Shown here: positions 21,974-32,487 of the stretch, piece by piece | Numbering within the stretch: the stretch's first letter is position 1 | Layout of the letters: every line of letters starts with the position of its first letter | DNA from: Marasmius tenuissimus | Lineage: Eukaryota; Basidiomycota; Agaricomycetes; Agaricales; Marasmiaceae | Reading direction: 5' to 3' | DNA: 64,000 nucleotides | NCBI GenBank assembly: GCA_029532415.1 | Contig: JAQOTA010000053.1 | Location: forward strand, 1,798,001 to 1,862,000 | The notes under the pieces: model-generated | What the model saw: only the letters and a program-made list of their open reading frames with translations | What the model was told of the DNA's origin: nothing | Database searches by the model: none | Program-made: the position numbers and the translations under genes

Positions 21974-24530
21974 ATATCTTTGTGCTTTGACTCCAACTCT
22001 GACTGAAGTACTGATATTGGCCAATGGAAGCCGTCATGTAGCTGACCGTCGCTGGTATGAGGGTGTTAGGATTTGTAGATACATCACTCTTTGGTCTTGC
22101 GAAATGGTGATACAGATCGCTTTACAATGACGACCAAGCAGAGCTGATATCGGGGTCACGGTGAATAATATAGATGATCAGATTTCTACCCGTCTTGCTA
22201 CCATATATATGGTTCCAACAGCAGAGATCTGGCAGAGAAGACATGACAGTAAGCAACAGCATCAAGCACGGAAAGGAAAGATAGCCTTGCACCTGAAGAA
22301 CGACTCTATCATTGCCATGGACCCCAACGTCACTGACTCAGCCTCCCAGTGCAACCAATGATGGGTTGCAGGCAGCAACCGACACCTGACATAAGCTCGC
22401 CTTCGTCTAGTTCTTGTGTATTCTTGATGGTACCAGGAGGCCATTTGTTTCTGTTCTGGGATATCCAACATGACATAACGAAGCAGTTGGTGTTGATGAT
22501 ATGAGATTGGCCATCCAATGCTATTGGATGGTGAGGCTGCTCGTATAGGAGGGTACCGTGGTAGATGGATAAGCAGGGAGTAGATCATGATCGACAGTCA
22601 ATTGATCCTCCAAAGTGTTGGTGTTGGGGTTCACGAAAGTAGAGCGTCGAGCTCTGAGATGGATGATACATTGCAGGACATGCAGGGAACAGTCTTAATT
22701 GAAGATGTGACGAGAAAAATTGGAGGACTGGTAGTGTGTCCTAGGTGTCAATGCAGAGGCGTGAGGACAAGAACCTTGCTTGAAAAGGAGTGGAAGAAGA
22801 ATTGACGTAACTGAGAAGGCCGGGCCGCTCGGACAAGAGACCACGGTCAAGGGGATAAACCAAACCGCCACGATGGTGCAAGACGATAACACTGCGGGCA
22901 AAACACGGTCTTGTGCAGGAAAAACGAGTAATACTCTGATTACTGTCAGTTACCCGTAGGTTTTCAGCACGAGGCCTGCGATTGAGGAGTTTAAAAAGTA
23001 ATGTACATATGTGTGACAATGTGACTACATTACATAGGCATGCTGTGACAGCTAGTTACAGGTGCACAAGGGTGCACAGATACAGTCTGATACAGTGCGT
23101 GACAGACACGAGGGAGGGTGTAGCAAGCATGAGCAGGAGCGTAGTCAGTGTGCAAAACCAAACGAAGGAAGGCATCGACGCCGACAACCAGCGACGAGAG
23201 GACACTGTAGCAACTCCATCTTCATTGCTGCCCCATTTCGGTCACCTTACAAAAAGTTCTTGACCGGTGCCATCCGCCGCTTCATTGCCTTGGAGCCCCT
23301 GCTGGGACACCCTGTTGTCAGAAGCCACCGAAAACGACTTACGTTTGGTGACATTGGTCGTGCCTTTCAGAGCTTTCACACCTCTCGAGCTCGATGGAAC
23401 ATCAAAAGTCCACAATAATGGCAACTTTGGCATTGATGTCAGGCCGTTGCATCTCGCAAGGTTGCTCATAACCTCAGATTGTTGGGGAGCTCTTATCAAC
23501 GATTGTCAGCATGATTCATCACGTCCGTATAAGGAAATGTCGAGTTGCGCTTTTTAGTAAGTGAATATATATATTTCTGGATAATAGAATATATTTATTT
23601 CAAAGTCTGCTGGATCACAAGCCTCAGGTCGACAACCTGTGGGCAACAGACGGTAATCAGAGTATTACTCGTTTTTCCCGCACAAGACCGCGTTTTGCCC
23701 GCAGTGTAAGGAGTTAACCCAACACAGGGTCACGGGGTGGATGAAGTTGGAAGGCAGATAAAGGGCATTAGAATCCGTCTTGTCGCGACGTGATTTTGTA
23801 AACATTGCCGAGGCCTGAGCGCTGAGCACGAGCGGCAGAAGGACCAATTGTAGTAGGTCATGGTAGGTCGTGATGCATGAATCCGCCCAGTGCACAATTG
23901 GAGGCTTGGAGTCGTAGGTTCCGATAGTATCACTTCCAACTGAGTGTCGACGATTTCCTTGCAACTCAGCTGAGTATTTCACCACCATCCGGATTTCCTG
24001 TCTGACCATGGCCACCCTGTTATCCATGGCCATACCCCATCACTGCCAACATCGTGGCCAAGCCAACTGGGACCAATGGTGGGCTATTGCGAGGAAATCA
24101 ATTCTTCATGTCCGACAAAGATTGAACTGAAACGCACCTGTCAACCCGAAGATTCGAAGGTACGTTGGGTCTCTTCATTTTGACTCATTTTCTTGCATTA
24201 CCAACGAGAGGATACAAGGGAGAGCAGAGAGGGAGATAGAAGAACATAGTGGGAGTAGGAGGAGGAGTGTATTACACGGCATGGTGGGAAGAGGGGAAAA
24301 GGCAGCGGTCAACCTGGTCTGAGTGCTAATGAGTCAAAGCGCCCGGAAGCCCGGCCCAAAGTCCGGAGCTAAGCGCAACGCTTGCCCTCTCCTTCCAACT
24401 CTCACCTCTGACTCGCGGCTTCTCTCTATAACATCTCAGCTGTCTGTCTTCATAGTCAAGCTGAATAAAATCAAAACTTTGCAGAGTCAGAAGGGGACAA
24501 ACAAGAGCTCACAAATGACAAGGGTACGCA
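21974..24530. other. Spacer block R1 (diverged repeat of 43950-45960)
   Basis: Non-coding by appearance, but alignable by eye with R2 over most of its length. Shared blocks include TGGTATGAGGGTG, TTTGGTCTTGCGAAA, TTCTGGGATATCCAACATGA versus TTCTGGGATATTCAACACGG, and GACAAAGATTGAACTGAAAC. Interrupted by the CACTA-type MITE at 22890-23706. Its left edge meets the inverted repeat. Any gene it held is now too broken to name. Confidence 0.6.
22890..23706. mobile_element. CACTA (EnSpm)-type MITE, 817 bp
   Basis: Terminal inverted repeats of 66 bp (22890-22955 and 23641-23706) begin CACTGCGGGCAAAAC and differ at 5 positions. They are flanked by the 3-bp direct repeat TAA (22887-22889 and 23707-23709). 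CACTA/CACTG ends with 3-bp TSDs are the hallmark of the EnSpm/CACTA superfamily. The inside has no transposase. A minus-strand frame at 23499-23242 may be incidental or a captured fragment. The paralogous spacer R2 lacks this insert at the matching place, which supports insertion. Confidence 0.85.
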
Positions 24531-26804
24531 GAGACATTCTTCATTCGCCCATGATTCCCCCTCCATTGAACGTTCTTGAACCTCGGACACACCTAGTCGA
24601 CTATAACACGGTTCTCAAGATCTTCCTTTCCGAAATGCTTATTGCCGACAGTGGCAAGCACTTTGAAGACACTGAGACAAAAAAGTACCACCGCCAGACT
24701 GCGACACCCAACTCTCCATCCTCGATTCCTTCTCCCGAGCTTTTCTCAAGAGGACAACTTGCACCTTCAATCTTTCTAATTACCACCGTCTCGATTCATT
24801 GAGCAGCAAAGACTAGCTTTGCTACGACACCCACCTTTTGCGTCGAATCCTCCACCATCAGTGAACCCAAGCACTCGAATAACTCCATCATATCGACAGA
24901 ATGCATCTAAAATTTGGGCCTTTCAACATATCCCGATAACTCAACACTGGCACCCGAGCCGTTGTAATGACGCCTCAACTCCCAGGAAAACTTCGAACGT
25001 AACAGCACAGATTCTGCCGAAAAAAAAAGCATAGTCTTCGACGCATACGCTGTACAGGGCCTTGTCATCGGTGTCTTCCGTACTTTTCGCTATGACCGGC
25101 AACTCTACGGGGGTTATAGCGCGCAAGCAAAACAGTTTGGGGGTCTATCGACTTTTTGGTTAGGGAGGCCAGGAAGATTTGACTGGAAAACCCAAGGACA
25201 GTCCACTCATCATGTTCCCATTGAAAGTGTAGTGCACCGGCGACCTCACTCTCCTATCCCTCCTCCCAAAGCTGTATCGATCAAGAGGCGCACAGACAGA
25301 TTCGGCGTCGATTATCTGGTATCGGGTCTTACCCATACGTGCAGACGAGTTTACAAGACAAGGAGGCGTATTGTTCCGTGGGTTAGAGACATGGGAAGAC
25401 AATACCAACGTGCTGCAAGCTATTCCGGTGGACCCGCCGAGGGATTTAAAGGCTGAGCCTGGTCGATGCTAGGGAGGATTGGGGGCGTCGGCAGGAAGAT
25501 GAGGGAGGCGCTGTTTGAAACCCAGCGTATGTCATGATGAGTGTACGCCGTATTGATATTCTCGCGCAGAATTGAACTCACTCTGCAAGCCTCAGACTTT
25601 CAGCCTCCGACGCTACCTCGATTTGAAATCTTCCTCACTCCAATACTGTGAGTTCGACCTCGAAAAACGCCTCACAAATCTCGAATCAGAACCGTACTGT
25701 TGATTGCGCTACCCGCATTATTTACAACAGTCAAACGAAAGCCGACCTACACGTCAATGAGGATGATCCGGAAGCTCGGTCAGTTGAAGTGACGGTTTAC
25801 AGGTCCAGGGAGGCCGGGAAAGAGCGTCAAGTCCAGCTGAGATATGCGGGCTGTTGAGAGGGGTTGCTGCTTGTCTGACACTGGACAGTGACACGGTGAT
25901 GGACCAGGCGTGGATCTAGTGCTCCGGCATTTTTGTTCAAAGTCATGGACATAGCCCGTTTGCTTGAAATATACGACTACACGTCTTCATTCACCCGAAT
26001 GGTCCGATTCTCTCTGATAGGATTTCTAGCACAAATGTTCTGGTTGTATACATTTGTTTGACCGTCCAAAGTAACACTGAGTGGTCTCTTCAGTTGCGTT
26101 GTAAGTAGTGGCTAAATATACCTACTCCTGCCTTCCCATTCACGCCATCAGTACGAGGCCTTGATTTTCGACTCAAAACCCGTCGGAAACGTGTACGCCA
26201 CTAGCAGGACGCAATGGTAATGGAGTCAGCCTCAAAAAGCAGGATTGTGAATGCAACTAACCCAAGACTTCAAATCCTAAGCTGACGCCCCAATCTCAAC
26301 CACGGCCAGGGACCTGTTTTGACAGAGTAAATTCAGATGCAATCGGTGGCTTCATGGCAGCCTGTTAGGTGGAAAGCATTTCTCGAATACCCCCTCTCTA
26401 TGCTGGCCTACAAGCCCGGTCGGCCCACCAGCCTGAGAAATGTGGTGGACGTGTTATTGACATTTGATAGACCACCCAGGTCGGATGGAATGGACCTACA
26501 GCAGGTAGAATCATGCTAGTTCATTCATCTCGACGAGGCATTGGAGATCAGCCGCGCCTAAAACTCGATTTAGAGTAGATTCGTCCGGATCCATTGAATA
26601 CTGTACGCGCTGGGTAAATACGAACACAACTTCATAAGAGTTACTTATCCTACAACGACCCCTGTGATTGGGACCTCGTCTACTGGCAGAAAGAAACTAA
26701 ACTGAGGAAAAATATATATACAAGCAGCCACCTTGTGGCGAACCCTGAAGATGCTTGAATTGCGTGGCCTGCACAGGTACGAAATAAATGACTTTACCTT
26801 CAAT
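24531..26804. other. intergenic stretch, no gene recognised
   Basis: Short frames on both strands without motifs, introns or paralogue support. Near 26535 a block (GGCATTGGAGATCAGCCG) recurs at 46404, and near 26755 the 3' flank of gene A recurs next to paralogues C, D and E, so parts are ancient duplicated spacer. Confidence 0.4.
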
Positions 26805-27800
26805 CACAACATCTGGAAACCTGTTTTCGTTGCGTAGTCGGGGCTCGTCTACATAGCACTACGTAGCTCGCGTAGTCCATGTAGCAACTATTGCAACTAC
26901 ATAGTACTATGTAGTGTCGGTCAGAATCCATCACATCCATTCCCCATCCCTGAGTCCATTTGGGATACTGCATATAACCCATTTGGCCAAATGCTGGCAG
27001 TTCTCAATGCCCCTGAGGCATACCCGGGCTTCTTTACCTTGAGTTGTTTCAGCCAAGGCTCACCAGAATTGCCTGCCACTGAATTCACATGAACCCGAAC
27101 TTAGACTTAACGAGAGTCGCGGGGCTGCCCGTGTCCCTGTGGCTATAAAATACTTGGCTGTTTTTTCTTCCATACTCTATCCCTCTACCCCGTCGCCCGC
27201 CTCCTTTGTCAACTTGAAAATCAAGAGAAAAGGCAAGTTGTATCTACTCACACTATCGATCTCCTGTGATACTAACAATTAGATTTCTCCTTCCAGAAAT
27301 TCAAGCCCGCACAAAGTGAGAGTCCTTCTACTTCCACCACCCTTTATCACGAGTAGGGTATATGGCCTGAGTAGCTCTAAGTTATTACCGTATCTCAGTG
27401 TTGTAAGTAAGTATTGTTGTGCACGACATTGTGCTACTGATTAAATTTGGAGTCAATGTTCATGATAATATGCGTCAAACTGAATCCTAAACGTTAAACC
27501 CTGGGTGGTAGAGGGACGGATTAAAATTCCCCGCTGATTTCCCGCCAGCGCGATGTATTCTCAGGGCAGCTTCAGTCCATTGATATCCAATTCACTCCCC
27601 AATTGAATACTTAATCTTTTTGGTTCCATCGGAATGAGATCTCGTTGCCGACCGACTATGTAGTACCACATAGTCACGGACATCTAAGCGAGTGTGGACT
27701 ACAGGTGCTATGTAGCACTACATAGGCCCCGGGGAGTGTACGGGCACTATTTGACTATTTACGCTACGTAGAGCTATATAGTCTGGAAGATTTTTTCAGA
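26805..27800. mobile_element. palindrome-rich insertion, probably a non-autonomous DNA element
   Basis: Comparison with the 3' flanks of copies C, D and E shows about 1 kb of extra sequence here, between TTTACCTTC and GAATGTTAGTCGACG. Both ends carry clusters of CTAC(A/G)TAG-type palindromes: left includes the 20-bp perfect palindrome ACTACATAGTACTATGTAGT (26896-26915), right includes CTATGTAGCACTACATAG (27707-27724). The middle has TATAAAATACTTGG (about 27146) and an intron-like stretch with TACTAACA and TTCCAG. Exact ends and TSD could not be fixed. Confidence 0.45.
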
Positions 27801-27806
27801 TGAATG

Positions 27807-30760
27807 TTAGTCGACGTCCTCGTCAACTATCTCAGTCTCCATTGTAGGGTTTGGTTCACTTGTGGCTGCCGAGGGGGACGGGAGGAAAATGGGCGACCAA
27901 AGGCCGGTGGGCCCATATCGGGTTCCAGAGGTTGCATTTCCTGGAGATAAATCTCAAATGTTCAAACAAAACATATGTTTTACATATGTTGTATTCGAAC
28001 AATATTCGAATGCCTGCCCCCTGACTGGGATGTTGGCCGTCCGAAGCCGGCGGGAACAACTTTGGAAAGTCTTTCTCACACTCTCTGAGTCTGAGCGCGG
28101 AGGCCCCGCCAAGGCCTTGGACCCCTCTCTCATAATCTCACTCATTCTCAATGTTCAAGCACTCCCTCTCACTCTCTAGCTCAGTCAAAATCATAGTCTC
28201 GTGACAGTGTGTTAACTAAGTACTGTGCTTCGCAAGCATCTCTCATCGCACTAATCTGGTTCCCCCCCAGCTTGTAGTAACTCGGGTTGCATCCAGGACG
28301 ATAGACAACCTCTAATCAATGCTGTGTGGAATTGGCTCACTTAAACTACTTGTTCGAACTACCCGTTTAAATCACCTGTTTAGATGGCCCGTTCAAAACG
28401 CCGGTTCAAGCTGAAGGTTTGGATCCCCCATTCGCAACTGGGTGCAGTCGAACAGTATGTTTGAACCGGTGGATTCGATCAGGATTGACTATCCGTGTGT
28501 AATCCATGTCCAATCAAGGGTGGTTCAAGGTGGGAGTTCACTCGTGCCTCTGTATAGAGGGTAAGAGGTAAGAGGTAAACCTGTATACGACAGGTTGAAG
28601 TGAGCGTTCGAATACGAGCGTTCTAATAGGCCATTTGAACGCCGATGCGCTGGCCCTGGGGCTATCGTTTATATTACACAAGATATTGTTAGAATAAGAC
28701 ATATGTTAAAAATATGAAATGTTTAAACTTTTGAAATTTAACGCCTGGCATTTCCTGCAGTTGGTGGAACTAAGTAACCCAGATCTTCAATATCTGAGAC
28801 GTCGGAACTCGGTGTCGAGGGTCTACTTTCATGGGAAGGTTCTGCACGACATGATCAAAGATTAGGTTATGTCAACATAGATTGAGCGAACCTTGTTGAG
28901 TCTCAAAGCGATTCGAGTCATCTACAGGCCGGAAAATGATACTATCATATCCGAGATGACGAGCAAAATCGTTCGTGAAGGGGTCGAAACCTCGAGCTAG
29001 CTGATATTGGTGTAGGTTTTTGTAGTCGTCACTGGACCAAGACCATGTGAAGGGGCTGTCAGTGATGAGTTGTGACTTAACGAGGCTGTCAGTGATGAAT
29101 TGTGACTCAACGGGGCCGTCAGTGACGAATTGTAACTCAACGGGAAGGCCGAGGTCGTGAGAGGCATCATGCGAGAGAGGAGCGTGGCCATCTTCATCAT
29201 AAGACCAATAATGGAGGGAGGATGTTTCGCAATTGCTCAGCCCAGAAGGAAGGGGATTGACGAAGAGATAGATCGGTAGATGATCAATAAGTAAGGGCGG
29301 TCGTCCAAACCAGGCTTCAGACAGGTGACAGTTGGAGAGCCACAACTCGGCGCGCGAGTACACAAGATCTAAACAGACTGTTAGGAGGCGGAAAGGGAGT
29401 GAGAGTGTGACAACACACCGTAGACACTCAGATCATCTAAAGAAATGCCGCGAGCGTGAAAAATGCTCAATGCTTGCGACAGCCAGACATCTTCGACATC
29501 GCCATTCCAAACCAAGTGAAAAACACGCCAGCGGTCCTTTTTTAGTGTGAATCTACTCAGAGCGTAAGTGTCCGATAAACAATATCACCGCTTCCAACAC
29601 ACCTGGTCAGCCCATTTTCCAACAAATTTCGATCTACAAGAGAACTGCAGCGGCTCTCCCAGGCATTGTTTGCGACAGCGATGGGGATGTTTGCCGAAAA
29701 GACGGTCGGCTGAGAAGGTCCTTCCCTATCAGGCGCAGCTGGCCATCTCCATGATGTGAATACGTCGACAATGACGTGATCGATAGCCCTCGAATTTTGA
29801 TTCGCAAAAAAGCGCACTAAAACGTCGTCTTGGAGAAGTTCTGCGGTAGAAGGCAAGTACGGCGCCTCTTGCTCGGACCACCGAAACGACACCAAGTGCC
29901 CTGACTCATTTGTCCCTAATGGACCACGGCAAATCACTCCTCTCCCAGTGTCCAACCACAACTCCTGGTCATCGCAACCCATCTGCCACTAAAACTAGTT
30001 GTATCAACTGTAGCCGAATATTGCATTGATTACTTACAGCTAAACTACCGAGATACACCCAACCCAACCACCCTGCATCCAAGTCTCCAACTGGTACCAG
30101 CTCTGCAACACAACGCATCAGTGAAACTCAACCCACCGCATACTTGGTACAACCACATACCGTTGTACAATATGAGCGACGGGATTTTCGACTTGCTGTA
30201 GCCATAGATTTGTGATCCAGTTGAGGTACTGAAACGACTTGAGCATCCACACCAAAAAATACCTCATAGCATAGGACTCACAGAATTCCCGATAGCGTCC
30301 TAAAGTCTTCTTCGAAAGCCTGGAAAGGGAATCAGACCGCTCATTGAACTTGAGAAACAACAGGCTTACCCGCCGCGCATCTGGTCCGCTATACTGCACC
30401 ACCGTAAACACCATTCCCAATCGTTCCAACACTCTTGCTGTACAGACTGTCCTGTCAACTCGAAGTTTGCCCTCTTCGCATTTCTCTCTATCCCCATCAT
30501 CCCATCGTCGCGGGTACTCGGAGCACACAATGTCTGCTAATCTGCAAATTGCACCTTGGTTCACCTCGTAGTACTAGGACCACAGTCAGATCCTTCTACG
30601 TGACACAAAAACCTTTGCTCACCCCATCAAATTCTGTGCTTTCCTCCCCCTTTGCTTGGACTATCGTTGTCGTATAGTTGTACTGATCTCCTTGCACCTG
30701 ATTGAAGTGACAGCCGGCAAGTTTGATGTTCCGTGCCTTTTGAAAGAAGTTGGCCAACAT
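27807..30760 (-). CDS. Array paralogue A, FNQVQGDQYN family, last exon carries a MITE
   Basis: Nine exons: 30760-30623, 30573-30370, 30319-30282, 30228-30161, 30102-30038, 29982-29603, 29552-29419, 29368-28892, and a last exon 28841-28758 continuing at 27943-27807. Skipping the MITE and one TSD gives 1725 nt, exactly 574 codons plus stop, ending IVDEDVD. With the MITE present the frame stops inside it at 28738-28740 (...TAGNARR), removing about 48 residues. Exon 1 gives FFQKARNIKLAGCHFNQVQG and DQYNYTTTI. Exon 2 has YPRRWDDGDR and VFTVVQYSGPDARR. Exon 6 has LWLDTGRGVICRGP. Exon 8 has QPIYLF-like and HQYQLARGFDP motifs plus a three-fold 10-residue repeat. No signal peptide or TM segment; function unknown. 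All other splice sites and frames are intact, so a shortened protein is possible. Confidence 0.7.
27944..28747. mobile_element. Mutator-like MITE (804 bp) in the last exon of paralogue A
   Basis: Flanked by the 10-bp direct repeat GCATTTCCTG (27934-27943 and 28748-28757). Ends are imperfect inverted repeats: TAAATCTCAAATGTTCAAAC near the left, TAAATTTCAAAAGTTTAAAC on the opposite strand near the right. A 9-10 bp TSD suggests the Mutator superfamily. Paralogue B has the same exon without the insert (TTGCATTCCCCGCAG). Rich in GTTCAA/GTTCGAA motifs; no transposase. Confidence 0.75.
29053..29142 (-). repeat. three 30-bp in-frame repeats in exon 8 of paralogue A
   Basis: Encode VELQFVTDGP, VESQFITDSL and VKSQLITDSP in a row. 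Paralogues C and D have a single corresponding segment, so this is a copy-specific expansion. Confidence 0.8.
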
Positions 30761-30819
30761 CGGGCCTTAAGCACGCGGAAGAGGTAGCGTGCGTTGAGTG
30801 GAAGGACAGAGGGGAGCAG

Positions 30820-30875
30820 GTGATGGTCGAGAGATAAGGTCAGTCGTCCGGAAGCTGTGGTCAACAGATCACAAT
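30820..30875 (-). promoter_or_regulatory. conserved upstream block of paralogue A
   Basis: About 60 bases before the ATG. The same block precedes paralogues B, C and D. In the gene sense it contains CTGTTGACCACAGC and, about 30 bases on, TATCTCTCGACCATCACC, i.e. two TTGACCA-like sites. Could be core promoter or 5' UTR. Confidence 0.5.
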
Positions 30876-31330
30876 GTTCAACAGCAACTCCCAATTTGGA
30901 CGACTTTCTGCCACTCCAGACCCACAAGGTTGCACAACCGTGATACAACGCTGTCTCCCACTGTTGCTGGCTGTAGACCGTCCTCGTTATAAGCAATACA
31001 GAATGAGATCCGCGGGACACAACTCACTGGAGTGATGAATACCCTCCTCTTGCGAGGTCTCTTCTTGTATGTAGACGCAGTGCTTGAAAGCAAGTTCTTG
31101 TGGCAGGAACCAAGCCCAACTCATGATGATGCTGGTTGCTGCGCGGTTGAGAGGAACGGAACTGAAACCCGGAGAGGGTTGAAGGCAACTGGCACATGGA
31201 AGTTGTGGAAAGAGAGACGTCGGTCCAGAGCCCGAGCAAAACCTTCCCTCAAGTTAAGTGAACCAAGATGGGCAATGCAAGACAATCACAACGGCGAGCG
31301 ATATTAGGCACAAAAATTGTAGGGATATTA

Positions 31331-31756
31331 CAGTTATTCCTGTATATAATGAGACTTGCAAAAAAAAGTTTCAAAAAAAACCCGCGAAAGACGAAGTCCC
31401 AAAAAGGAGAACCAACCTCGACCCCTGTCCCGATGTCAGAGGCGGCCTCCCGGATCTCACGTCGCTGCTAGCACTACCGTGAGCCCCAAAGCCTCACGTA
31501 CATTGTAGACCGTGTACATTCATTACAATGGCATATTGATGGCACGATAGCCATATATCGAGCAAAACAAGGAGGAGAAGATCCAGATGAAGGGAGGAGG
31601 AGGAAGGACAGGGATGGAGCGGTATGTACTGGCGATGGCGTCACCGGTGTGGAGGAAGCAGTGAGCCCCTGTTGATTACCCGTTTGGGATATGACTTCCG
31701 GCTCTTTTTTTCTTCGAAATTTTTTTCGCGAGTCTCATTATTTACAGGAATTACTG
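31331..31756. mobile_element. Tc1/mariner-type MITE, 426 bp
   Basis: Begins CAGTTATTCCTGTATATAAT and its right end, on the other strand, begins CAGTAATTCCTGTAAATAAT. The inverted repeat runs for about 50 bp into A-rich tracts. It is bounded by TA on both sides (31329-31330 and 31757-31758). CAGT ends with TA duplications fit Tc1/mariner/pogo. No coding capacity. Lies between the promoter of A and the end of B. Confidence 0.72.
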
Positions 31757-31949
31757 TAAGGTCTGTGATATAAGAGCAAGAGACTACTTACAAGGAATCA
31801 GGTAGTCAAACGGTGATAGGAAATCTCCATATATTCGTCATCGCGGGGATCGCGACACACCTCTGCCTATCAGACCTATACGTGTATTCTAACGAGCTAT
31901 CAATGAATAGAGACGGGAGAGTGTCAAAATCGATCGTTTCGCAGGTCAA

Positions 31950-32277
31950 CCACGTTTCCAGAAAAAGAACAGGCGATTCTGATGAGTCGTCGGGCTCCAG
32001 AGGTTGCATTCCCCGCAGCTGGTGAAACTGAATGGCTCAGATCTTGAATGTCTGAGATGTCGGATGTCGGCGTTGAGGGTCTACTTTCGGAAGAAGATTC
32101 TGTCCGACAAAATCGAAGAAGATTAGATTATGTCCAAAAAGACAAGCATGATTGAGCGAACCTTGTTGCATTTCGAAGCGGTCCAAGTCGTCTACAGGCC
32201 GGAAAATGACATCATATCCGAGATGACGGGCAAAATCGGTCGTGGAAGGGTCGAAACCTCGGGCTAGCTGATATTGG
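31950..32277 (-). pseudogene. Array paralogue B, 3' part (exons 8-9)
   Basis: Reads QYQLARGFDPSTTDFARHLG and FRPVDDLDRFEMQQ (exon 8 end, 32277-32162). After an intron follows SSSESRPSTPTSDISDIQD, matching the last exon of the family. The C-terminal tail then diverges from A and C and no clear family ending is seen. The exon is cut at 32277 by the TIR element; the 5' part of the same copy resumes at 39761. Confidence 0.8.
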
Positions 32278-32487
32278 ATAATTCTATTTATCAACCCCCT
32301 TGATAGGCCTTTTCGTTGCTCGCTATTGGTCAACCCCCATGACATTTGAACCATGACATTTGAACCCGCCGAAAGCACCGAACGTTGATTTGTAACCTCC
32401 ACCCTCTCGAAAATTCCCACGGCAAAAAACGCCAGGGGAATCGAGAAGCAAAGGCATACGTCGACAAGTAGGTAATAAAATCGCATC

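Noticed and set aside
24323..24802. Plus-strand 159-codon frame as a gene
   Set aside because: It overlaps spacer block R1; the related blocks R2 and R3 do not keep the frame, and there is no motif.
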